DNA of 64,000 nucleotides from JBGPGW01 sp046349515. GTDB lineage: Bacteria; Pseudomonadota; Alphaproteobacteria; CADEGL01. The DNA lies in NCBI GenBank assembly GCA_046349515.1, contig JAXMCE010000007.1, forward strand, positions 62,001-126,000, in the 5' to 3' direction. A program made the translations under genes and the position numbers. This document shows, piece after piece, positions 16,520 through 23,360 of this stretch (position 1 is its first letter; every line of letters starts with the position of its first letter). The notes below the pieces were generated by a model, which worked only from the letters and a program-made list of their open reading frames with translations, did not search any database and was not told the DNA's origin.

Positions 16520-17263
16520 ATGCCGATCGCGACCGACGGGATCGTCCGCTTGGGCCTTATATTCCCCGAGGGCGGCGGCGAGTACGAGTACTACCAGTTT
16601 GCCGAGGCCGTGGGCTTCCGCGTGCGCCCCTATCTCATCGCGGCGCACCTCGCGGGCGGCGACCGCAACCACGAGCCCGCGGCGCTCCGCGAGACGGGGG
16701 CGATCCACCGCCTCGAGATGTCGGCGCGGAGCCTCGTGCCCTTGAAGCCGGATGCGGCGATGTGGGCGTGCACGAGCGGCAGCTTCATCGTCGGCCGCGC
16801 GGGTGCCGAAGCGCAAGCGAAGGCGATCGAGGCGGTCGTCCGGTGTCCCGCGAGCAGCACGTCGCTCGCCTTCATCGCGGCCCTCAACCGCTTGGGCCTG
16901 TCGCGCGTCGGCGTCGTCGGCTCTTACCTCGAGGAGACGTCGCGCGCCTTCGTCTCCTTCCTCGGCGAATTCGGCATCGAGGTCGTGGGCTTCGACTGGC
17001 ATGGCGCGCCCGGCGGGCGCGACGCCTTCACGACTCCGACCGAGACCTTCGTTGCGACCGCGCGGAAGATCGACGGCCCCAAGGTGGAAGCGATCCTCAT
17101 CCCCGACACGGCCGTCGCCGGCCTTCCCGCCGTGCGCGCGATCGAGGCCGGAATGGGCAAGATCGCGCTGTCATCGAACCAGGTGACGATCTGGCAGGGA
17201 CTCGGCCTTGCCGGCTGGCGGGAGCCCGTCTCGGGCTTCGGCCGTCTCCTTGCCGCCATGTGA
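16520..17263 (+). CDS. Asp/Glu racemase superfamily protein (maleate isomerase/arylmalonate decarboxylase-like)
   Basis: 247 residues from the ATG at 16520. It has the two-domain fold of the Asp/Glu racemase superfamily: the first catalytic-site segment MWACTSGSFIVG (Cys84), then CPASSTSLAFIAALNRLGLSR, and the duplicated GVVGSYLEE strand-loop. At the second site, where maleate isomerases and glutamate racemases carry a second Cys, I read ILIPDTAVAGLP with Asp/Thr and no Cys. A one-cysteine site suggests decarboxylation or one-sided proton transfer and not racemisation. The gene precedes two hydratase-family genes, overlapping or nearly overlapping the first. Confidence 0.7.
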   Translation: MPIATDGIVRLGLIFPEGGGEYEYYQFAEAVGFRVRPYLIAAHLAGGDRNHEPAALRETGAIHRLEMSARSLVPLKPDAAMWACTSGSFIVGRAGAEAQAKAIEAVVRCPASSTSLAFIAALNRLGLSRVGVVGSYLEETSRAFVSFLGEFGIEVVGFDWHGAPGGRDAFTTPTETFVATARKIDGPKVEAILIPDTAVAGLPAVRAIEAGMGKIALSSNQVTIWQGLGLAGWREPVSGFGRLLAAM

Positions 17264-17268
17264 CCCGG

Positions 17269-18057
17269 ATGGAGCGGTCGGCCATCGAGCGCGCGGCGCA
17301 GGCGCTTCTCGCGGCGCGGGAGAGCGGCATCAAGATTCCCGACCTGCCCGAGGACTGCCGGCCGCGCACGGTCGAGGAGGGTTACGCCATCCAGGACGCC
17401 TTGAACGCGCTCATGGGGCGCCCGATGGGTGGCTGGTTCCTCATCTTCACGAGCCCCTCGATGCAGAAAGCGCACCGCGTGCCCTCGGCGCAATACGGCC
17501 GGATGCCGCGGGACTACGTCTTCCCGAGCCCCGCGCGCGTTGCCATCGGCCGTCCGGACGAGGCCTGGACGCTCGAGATCGAGCTCGTCTTCCGCATGGC
17601 GCGGAGCTTGCCGCCGCGCGCGAGCCTCTACACGGAGGACGAGGTCGCCGCCGCCGTCGGCGCCATGCATGCGGGGCTCGAGATGGTCGAAGACCACTAC
17701 GAATCCATGCTCGGCGTCGAGGGGCCGAGCATCGTCGCCGACAACGGCATCGAAGGGCGGCTCGTCCTCGGCCCGGCCATCGAGTCCTGGCGGGCGCTCG
17801 ATCTCGCTGCGCTCGAGGTGACGCTCATGAAGAACGGCGCGGCGGCGGCCTGGGGCGGCGGGGCCCAGGTCATGGGTCATCCGTTGAAAGCGCTCGCCTG
17901 GCTGGTGAACGCGCTGTCCGCCCGCGGCCGCACCGTCGCGGCCGGCGAGACGATCAACACGGGCAATTGCCTCGACCGCTATTGCTATGGCCAGGCGGGC
18001 GATCGCGTGGTTGCCGATTGCGGGCCGCTCGGCCGCGCCGAAGCTCAGCTCATCTGA
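17269..18057 (+). CDS. 2-keto-4-pentenoate hydratase family protein (copy 1)
   Basis: 262 residues of the fumarylacetoacetate hydrolase-like family that contains 2-oxopent-4-enoate hydratase (MhpD/XylJ) and 4-oxalocrotonate decarboxylase (XylI). The metal-binding ExE motif is present (LEIELVF) with the third glutamate in GLEMVEDHYE; the GETINTGNC segment near the C-terminus is typical. Start is the ATG at 17269; a GTG at 17260 overlapping the previous stop is possible. It is followed after 14 bases by a second family member, the same pairing seen in meta-cleavage operons where one copy hydrates and the other decarboxylates. Confidence 0.82.
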   Translation: MERSAIERAAQALLAARESGIKIPDLPEDCRPRTVEEGYAIQDALNALMGRPMGGWFLIFTSPSMQKAHRVPSAQYGRMPRDYVFPSPARVAIGRPDEAWTLEIELVFRMARSLPPRASLYTEDEVAAAVGAMHAGLEMVEDHYESMLGVEGPSIVADNGIEGRLVLGPAIESWRALDLAALEVTLMKNGAAAAWGGGAQVMGHPLKALAWLVNALSARGRTVAAGETINTGNCLDRYCYGQAGDRVVADCGPLGRAEAQLI

Positions 18058-18071
18058 CAGGGAGCAACGCC

Positions 18072-18857
18072 ATGACTCCGGATGCCATCGAACGCTGCGC
18101 CACGATTCTCCGCGATGCGCGCATCGGCAAGCACTTCATCGACGCGCTCCCCGCCGACTGCACGCCGAAGACCTTGGCCGACGGCTATGCGGTGCAGGAG
18201 CGTCTCTTGACGCTCTTGGGCGAGCCGAGCGTTGGCTACCTTCTCGGCCTCACCAACATCTACATGCAGAAAAACTTCGGGGTGACGGAGCCCTATTTCG
18301 CGCGGATCCTGCGCTCGAACCTCATGACGAGCCCGGCGCGGTTCGCGGCGAAGGACCTTCTCACGCGCGGCCTCGAATGCGAGGTCGCGTTCCGCATGGG
18401 AAAGGCGCTTCCGCCCCGCGGCCGCCCCTACACGATGGACGAGGTGGCGGACGCCGTCGCGACCATGCATCCCTCGATCGAGGTGGTGAACGGCCATTTC
18501 GAAAACTGGCTCGACATTCCCATGGCGATCGTGCTGGCCGACAACGGCACGGATGGGCCGCTCGTCTGCGGACCCGGCATCGCCGATTGGCGGCGCATCG
18601 ACCGCGTCACTCTGCCGGTCGTGCTCAGGGTGAACGGTGCGGTGGTCACGGAAGGCACGGGCGGCAATGCCCTGGGCGATCCCCTGAAGGCGCTCGTCTG
18701 GCTCGCGAACGACCTCAATGCCAAGGGCCTCGGACTCAAGGCCGGCGAGACGATCAACACCGGCACCTGCGCGAAGCTCATTCCCGCGAAGCCGGGCGAT
18801 GTCGCGCATGCCACCTTCGGTGAGTTGGGCGAGGTGCACATCACGTTTGAGCGATGA
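18072..18857 (+). CDS. 2-keto-4-pentenoate hydratase family protein (copy 2)
   Basis: 261 residues, collinear with copy 1: GYAVQERLL near the N-terminus, LECEVAFRMGKALPPRG with the ExE metal site, PSIEVVNGHFE with the third ligand, VADNGTDGPLV and GETINTGTC. It has a good ribosome site (GGAGCAACGCC) before the ATG at 18072. As the partner of copy 1 it may be the decarboxylase or the hydratase of a 2-oxo-enoate pathway; the sequence alone does not say which. It ends the rightward operon, before a strong hairpin. Confidence 0.82.
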   Translation: MTPDAIERCATILRDARIGKHFIDALPADCTPKTLADGYAVQERLLTLLGEPSVGYLLGLTNIYMQKNFGVTEPYFARILRSNLMTSPARFAAKDLLTRGLECEVAFRMGKALPPRGRPYTMDEVADAVATMHPSIEVVNGHFENWLDIPMAIVLADNGTDGPLVCGPGIADWRRIDRVTLPVVLRVNGAVVTEGTGGNALGDPLKALVWLANDLNAKGLGLKAGETINTGTCAKLIPAKPGDVAHATFGELGEVHITFER

Positions 18858-18890
18858 GGGACGAGGAGGCCACCAATCCCCGCTCGCCCT

Positions 18891-18930
18891 CGCGTGCCCC
18901 CTTCCGCGCCGTTGGGGAAGGGGGCACGCG
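18891..18930. terminator. bidirectional hairpin terminator
   Basis: CGCGTGCCCCCTTC (18891-18904) pairs perfectly with GAAGGGGGCACGCG (18917-18930), a 14-bp stem with a 12-nt loop. It lies in the 81-base gap between the hydratase gene (stop 18857) and the RidA gene that ends at 18939, so it serves both convergent transcripts. No T tract. Confidence 0.7.
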
Positions 18931-18938
18931 GCGAGACG

Positions 18939-19328
18939 CTAGGCCTTCGCCGCCCAGACTTCGATCTCGACCAGCATCTCCGGCGCCGCGAGCCCGTCGA
19001 TGATGACGAGGGTCGAGGTCGGCTTGCAGTCGTTGCCGACGATCTTCTCGCGCGCTGCCCGGTAGGCCGGGATGTAGCGCGAATCGGTCAGGTACACCGT
19101 GAACTTGACGATGTCCTCCTTGCCCATGCCGTGGGCCTTCAAGCCGGTGAGGATGTTCTTGTAGACCTGTTCCGTCTGCGCCTCGGCCCCTTCGAGCAGC
19201 TTGCCGTCGGGCGTGACACCGACCTGGCCCGAGAGCACCACCCATTTCGCGTTGGGCGGCACCGCGACCGTGTGCGTGTAGGCGCCGGCCGGCGCGCGGA
19301 TTCCATCGGGGTTCACGAATTTGTTCAT
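18939..19328 (-). CDS. RidA family protein (copy 1)
   Basis: 129 residues from the ATG at 19328. It shows the YjgF/YER057c/UK114 pattern: AGAYTHTVAVP, WVVLSGQVGVTPDG, VYKNILTGLKAHGMG and the C-terminal VEIEVWAA. RidA proteins deaminate reactive enamines and imines; some relatives are 2-aminomuconate deaminases. The arginine of archetypal RidA (ARSxV in E. coli) that binds the substrate carboxylate reads PTSTLV here, so this is another Rid subfamily and not canonical RidA. It is the second of a pair of RidA genes and converges on the hydratase operon. Confidence 0.88.
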   Translation of the reverse strand: MNKFVNPDGIRAPAGAYTHTVAVPPNAKWVVLSGQVGVTPDGKLLEGAEAQTEQVYKNILTGLKAHGMGKEDIVKFTVYLTDSRYIPAYRAAREKIVGNDCKPTSTLVIIDGLAAPEMLVEIEVWAAKA

Positions 19329-19441
19329 GCTCTCCTCCCTCATTGGCGGATGTGGCGACGCGCCGCTGGCGCGTCCGGAGGCGAGCCTTGCACGCTTTGT
19401 CCGCTGATGCCAGGGGCGCCGATCGCGGCGCTCGGACGGGG

Positions 19442-19828
19442 TCAGGATTGCGCGGCCATGCAGTCGATCTCGATGTACCAGTTGGGCTTCATGAGCCCGG
19501 CGACGAGGAGAAGCGTGCTCGCGGGGCGATGCTCGCCGAGGACGCGCGCGCGCACGCGGAAGAAGGGCTCGATGAACGACGCATCGGTGAGATACGTCGT
19601 GAGCTTGACGACATCCTTGAGCCCCAGACCCACGAGGCCGAGCGCTGTCTTGATGTTCGCATAGGTCTGCTCGGCCTGGGCCTCGAAGCTCTCGGGCACG
19701 CTGCCGTCGGGGCGGAGGCCGATCTGGCCCGAGAGCACGGTCCAGCGCGCGCCGGCTGGCGCCTGGACGATGTGGCTGTAGGCGCCCGCCGGCACATGGA
19801 GCACGGCGGGATTGATGTAGCTGTTCAT
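19442..19828 (-). CDS. RidA family protein (copy 2)
   Basis: 128 residues from the ATG at 19828; an upstream in-frame start at 19921 lacks homology. It is collinear with copy 1 (AGAYSHIVQAP, WTVLSGQIGLRPDG, TYANIKTALGLVGLG, WYIEIDCMAA). The carboxylate-binding arginine is again absent (PASTLL). Two adjacent, diverged Rid proteins that both lack this residue suggest a specialised role, perhaps acting on a catabolic intermediate of the neighbouring module, or a hetero-oligomer. 113 bases separate it from copy 1. Confidence 0.88.
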   Translation of the reverse strand: MNSYINPAVLHVPAGAYSHIVQAPAGARWTVLSGQIGLRPDGSVPESFEAQAEQTYANIKTALGLVGLGLKDVVKLTTYLTDASFIEPFFRVRARVLGEHRPASTLLLVAGLMKPNWYIEIDCMAAQS

Positions 19829-19926
19829 GGTGGCCTCCCTCGTCGGTCTCATCGCGCGGGTCGCGCGCGTCCGCCCGGGAGGCTCGCAGAAACGGCAAGG
19901 GCGCGCCAGCGCCGTGCCCACTCACC

Positions 19927-20463
19927 TTATTTCGGCGGCAGCTCGCAGTACTTCTGCTCGACGATCTCGCACGCAAGACCTTCCGAGTGGATCATGCCGG
20001 TCTTGAGCGCGTCGTCCGCCATCTTCGCCGTCACCCGCTCGCAGTTGTGGACGGCGTAGAACATCGCGGTCTTCATGTCGGAGGCGCGGTTGACGCCGGC
20101 CGCCGGCGTGAGGTCGATGTCCATCTTCACGACGCAGGGATACCAGTGCTTGGCCTGGGCGTTGTAGCAGTCCTGGCGTTGCTCGGCCTGGTAGCGCGTC
20201 TTCTTGGGCCGGGCGAGCGCTGTCGGGATCGTCTTGACGCCCTTCTCGCGAAAGGCGTCGAGATCGATGTCCGCATCGACGAGCGCGCCCGTGAGCGCGA
20301 TCGTGCTCATCTTCACCGTCGGTGTGGAGGTGATGCCGAAGCTGCAAAGGGCGACCGCGGCGCTCGTCGCCGGCGGTGCCTTCGCGGACTCGCTGCTGCC
20401 GCAGGCGGCGAGGAAGGCGGCCGCGAGCGCCGCGCGCGCGAGCGGCGAGAGGCGCGACCTCAT
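19927..20463 (-). CDS. putative lipoprotein
   Basis: 178 residues from the ATG at 20463. The N-terminus MRSRLSPLARAALAAAFLAAC is a lipoprotein signal with the lipobox LAAC before GSSES, so the mature protein should be anchored in a membrane facing the periplasm. The rest contains four further cysteines (CSFG, DCYNAQ, YPCVV, NCERV and CEIVEQKYC) that could form disulfides. I do not recognise a named domain. It follows the pentapeptide-repeat gene by 43 bases on the same strand. An earlier in-frame ATG at 20571 would bury the signal peptide and is rejected. Confidence 0.65.
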   Translation of the reverse strand: MRSRLSPLARAALAAAFLAACGSSESAKAPPATSAAVALCSFGITSTPTVKMSTIALTGALVDADIDLDAFREKGVKTIPTALARPKKTRYQAEQRQDCYNAQAKHWYPCVVKMDIDLTPAAGVNRASDMKTAMFYAVHNCERVTAKMADDALKTGMIHSEGLACEIVEQKYCELPPK

Positions 20464-20506
20464 GCCAGGCCCGCGCCCGCCGCCGCCGTCCCGTGGCGCC
20501 GCGCCG

Positions 20507-21136
20507 TCAGCAATTGGGCCACAGCTTGGGCCTCTTGAGGCCGGCGGGAAGGCGTGTCGCGGCGTTGCCATGCGCGTAGTCGATCTGCTCTTGCGTCACG
20601 CTGGTGTCGGAGAGATCCGCCCCGCAGAGGGCCGCGCGCGTCAACTGCGCGCCCGCGAGATTGGCGCCCTTGAGCTTCGCCCCCTTCATCTCGGCCTGAA
20701 CGAGGACCGCGTCCGAGAGATCGGCGCCCGACAAATCGGCCTGGTTGAGCGCGGCTTTCCGCAAATTGGCAAGGTGGAGCAAGGCGCCATCGAGTTTCGC
20801 GCCATTGAGCACGGCCTTCCGCAAATAGGCGTCCTTGAGGTTGGCGCCTGAGAGCACCGCCCGCGTGAGGTCGGTCTTGGCGAACTGCGCGCGTTCGAGA
20901 TTGGCGCCTGCGAGATCCGCCTCGCGCAGATTGGCCTTGCCGAAATCGGACCACTGGAGATCGGCGCCGGCGAGCGAAGCCTTGGCGAGCGCGGCGCCGT
21001 CGAGGTCGCAGCGTGGGCAAGCCTTTTCCGCGAGCAGTTTTTCCATGTCGCCCTTCTCGAAAGCCAAAGCCGGCAGCGTTGACGCCGCCAGGAGAAGGAT
21101 CATCGCCACATGATTGCGCCGCCGCATCGCCCGCAT
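20507..21136 (-). CDS. secreted pentapeptide-repeat protein
   Basis: About 209 residues from the ATG at 21136 (the ATG at 21127 is equally possible; both give a signal peptide, NHVAMILLLAASTLPALA). After export the protein begins with a CPRCDLDGAALAKA segment, then some 25 A(D/N)LxxA pentapeptides which fold as a right-handed quadrilateral beta-helix. The C-terminus is a short non-repeat tail with two Cys. Function of secreted members with this CPxCDL cap is unknown; a binding or scaffold role is likely. The neighbouring lipoprotein gene is cotranscribed by spacing. Confidence 0.8.
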   Translation of the reverse strand: MRAMRRRNHVAMILLLAASTLPALAFEKGDMEKLLAEKACPRCDLDGAALAKASLAGADLQWSDFGKANLREADLAGANLERAQFAKTDLTRAVLSGANLKDAYLRKAVLNGAKLDGALLHLANLRKAALNQADLSGADLSDAVLVQAEMKGAKLKGANLAGAQLTRAALCGADLSDTSVTQEQIDYAHGNAATRLPAGLKRPKLWPNC

Positions 21137-21267
21137 CCGATCTTGTCCCGTGTCGCGTCCATGATCCATGGCCGCCGCGATTTCCGCAAGGGTACCTCTT
21201 GTCATGGGACGGAAGCGGGTCTAAGCCGGTTCGGATCGAGAGCCGATGCGGAACGAGGGAGAATGCA

Positions 21268-22446
21268 ATGGCCAAGGGCTGGAAGAGCGACAATCCATTC
21301 GGCCTGCCGTTCACACGCGAGGAATATGCGACGCGCCTGGCCAACGTCCGGAAGGGCATGCGCGCGGCGGGGCTCAGCCATCTCTTCGTGACCGGGCCGC
21401 ACAACATCTACTACCTCACCGGCTACCGGACGACCGGCTACTACGTCTACCAGGCGCTCATCGTGCCGATCGAGGGCGAGCCGCGCTTCATCACGAGCAA
21501 GCTCGAGCACACCAACGTCGTGACGCTGTCCTGGGCGCGGAGCGGCGACTGGTTCGGCATGGCCGACGATCCTTTGGACGTGACGACGCGCGCGGCCGAG
21601 ACGGCGGGAATCGACGCGGGGCGCGTGGGCTATGAGGACCGCGCCTTCTTCCTCCAGGCGCGCATCCTCGATGGGCTCCGCACGCGCTTTCCACGCGCGA
21701 CCTTCGTGCCGGCCTCGGGCGTCGTCGAGAACTGCCGCGCGATCAAGTCGGAGGCCGAGATCGCCTATATCCGCAAGGCGGCCGAGTTCGCCTCGCTCGG
21801 CATGCGGGCGGGCATCGCGGCGGTGAAGGAAGGCAGGACCGAGAACGAGGTCGCGGCCGTCGTCTACCGCGCCATGCTCGAAGCGGGCGGCGAGCACCCC
21901 TCGGGCGGGCCCTATGTCATCACGGGGCCGCACGCGGCTTGCGCGCACGCGCTGCCCGAGCGCTTCGCCATGGAGAAGGGGCACTGCGTCTATTTCGAGG
22001 TGGGCGGAATCTACAAGCGCTATGCGGCCTCGAACATGCGCATGGTGTCGGTCGGCGCGCCTTCCGCCGAAGCGAAGCGCATGGCCGACGTCGTCATTCG
22101 CGCGCTCTCGGCCATTGTCGAGGCGATCAAGCCGGGCGCCGTCTCGGCCGATGTCGATCGCGCGGGCCGCTCGGTCATCGAGGCGGCGGGGTTGGGCGAG
22201 GTCTGGCACCACCGCGGCGGCTATTCCATGGGATGCAGCTTCCCGCCCGGCTGGGGCGAGGGGACGGTCATGGACATCGCCGCCGGCAACACGCGCGCGC
22301 TCGAACCCGGCATGGTGTTCCACATCGTTCCCTGCATCCTCATCCCTGACTGGGGCTGCATGGGATTCAGCGAGACCGTGCTCGTCACCAAGGACGGGCG
22401 CGAGGTGCTGACCGACGTGCCGCGGGAACTCGCGGTCGCCGTGTGA
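21268..22446 (+). CDS. M24 family peptidase-fold protein, creatinase/ectoine-hydrolase-like
   Basis: 392 residues from the ATG at 21268, with a GAGGGAGAA ribosome site. It has an N-terminal creatinase-type domain (HNIYYLTGYRTTGYYV) and a C-terminal pita-bread domain. The two aspartates that bind metal in Xaa-Pro aminopeptidases are not there: the segment reads CVYFEVGGIYKRYAASNMR, as in DoeA-type ectoine hydrolases and creatinases, which do not need the dinuclear site. GGYSMGCSFPPGWGE and FSETVLVT also match that branch. So it is likely a hydrolase of a small C-N compound and not a general peptidase. It stands alone between the pentapeptide and crotonase genes. Confidence 0.8.
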   Translation: MAKGWKSDNPFGLPFTREEYATRLANVRKGMRAAGLSHLFVTGPHNIYYLTGYRTTGYYVYQALIVPIEGEPRFITSKLEHTNVVTLSWARSGDWFGMADDPLDVTTRAAETAGIDAGRVGYEDRAFFLQARILDGLRTRFPRATFVPASGVVENCRAIKSEAEIAYIRKAAEFASLGMRAGIAAVKEGRTENEVAAVVYRAMLEAGGEHPSGGPYVITGPHAACAHALPERFAMEKGHCVYFEVGGIYKRYAASNMRMVSVGAPSAEAKRMADVVIRALSAIVEAIKPGAVSADVDRAGRSVIEAAGLGEVWHHRGGYSMGCSFPPGWGEGTVMDIAAGNTRALEPGMVFHIVPCILIPDWGCMGFSETVLVTKDGREVLTDVPRELAVAV

Positions 22447-22475
22447 GCGCGAGGCCGGCGGCTGTCGGCCCGCGC

Positions 22476-23234
22476 CTATTTCTTGCCGAAGGCCGCGGTC
22501 AGGGATTTCGTCTCGGGGTCCATGAACTGCCGCACGCAGAACTCGGTCTCGAGCTTCATGGCGCCCTCGAGATCCATCTGGCACGCCCGGTTCAAGAGCT
22601 GCTTCAGGTCGCGGACGGCGCCCCGCGGCAGGGCTGCGATCTTCTCCGCCGTCGCCAGCGCGACCGAGAGTGCCTCCGTTTCCGGCACGACCTTCCAAGC
22701 GATGCCGAGCTTGTCGGCCTCGTGCGCATCGAAGGTCTCGCCGAGCAGGATCAGCTCGCGCGCCTTCTGCAGGCCCACGAGGCGCGGCAGGATGGTCGAG
22801 ATGCCGCCCGTCACGTTCATGCCGAGGCGGATCTCGGGGAAGAAGCAGCGCGTCGTGTCGGCCATGACGATGAGATCGCAGTCGAGCGCCCATTCGAGCC
22901 CGCCGCCCGCGGCCCAGCCATGGATGGCGCCCACCACCATGTGCGGACCGAGGAGGAGGGCGCGCGAGGCCACCTGGATGGCCTCGACATGCCGGCGTGC
23001 CGCGGCGACGCTTGCGGCGTGGCCCTCGAAGGCCTTCAAGTCCTCGCCCGCGCAGAAGGCGCGGCCGGCACCGGTCAGCACGATGACGCGCGTCTCGGCG
23101 CAGGCCGCGGCCTCCTTGAGCGCCGCATTGAAGTCGTCGAGCAGCTCATCGTTGATGGCGTTCAAGGCTTGCGGGCGATTGAGCGTGATCGTGCGCACGC
23201 CGCGCTCAAGGGTGGATAGAACCGTGCCGGCCAT
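22476..23234 (-). CDS. enoyl-CoA hydratase/isomerase family protein
   Basis: 252 residues of the crotonase superfamily: the oxyanion-hole strands RAFCAGEDLKAF and IHGWAAGGGLEWALDCDLIV are present, and the C-terminal trimerisation helices follow. The catalytic glutamates of true hydratases: the first site reads EWALDCD, with a Glu in place, and the second region GGISTILPRLVG lacks an obvious acidic residue, so isomerase, hydrolase or dehydratase activity is equally possible. Start is the ATG at 23234. It converges on the M24 gene 30 bases away and diverges from the transporter gene. Confidence 0.85.
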   Translation of the reverse strand: MAGTVLSTLERGVRTITLNRPQALNAINDELLDDFNAALKEAAACAETRVIVLTGAGRAFCAGEDLKAFEGHAASVAAARRHVEAIQVASRALLLGPHMVVGAIHGWAAGGGLEWALDCDLIVMADTTRCFFPEIRLGMNVTGGISTILPRLVGLQKARELILLGETFDAHEADKLGIAWKVVPETEALSVALATAEKIAALPRGAVRDLKQLLNRACQMDLEGAMKLETEFCVRQFMDPETKSLTAAFGKK

Positions 23235-23330
23235 GCGCTGCCCTCCGTCCGTGCCGTCGACTTGTCCCTCACCAATATCCGTTTCGCGCGCCTCCTGCTA
23301 GGATGGCCAGGCCAGGAAGGGTGGGGACCC

Positions 23331-23360
23331 ATGGAACGCACGAATCGCGTGAACGCATGA
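23331..23360 (+). other. possible nine-residue leader ORF (MERTNRVNA)
   Basis: An ATG at 23331 preceded by AGGAAGGG opens a frame for MERTNRVNA, whose TGA (23358-23360) overlaps the ATG (23357) taken as the transporter start. The ATGA overlap is the usual form of translational coupling. The transporter frame itself has no good ribosome site at 23357. Confidence 0.3.
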
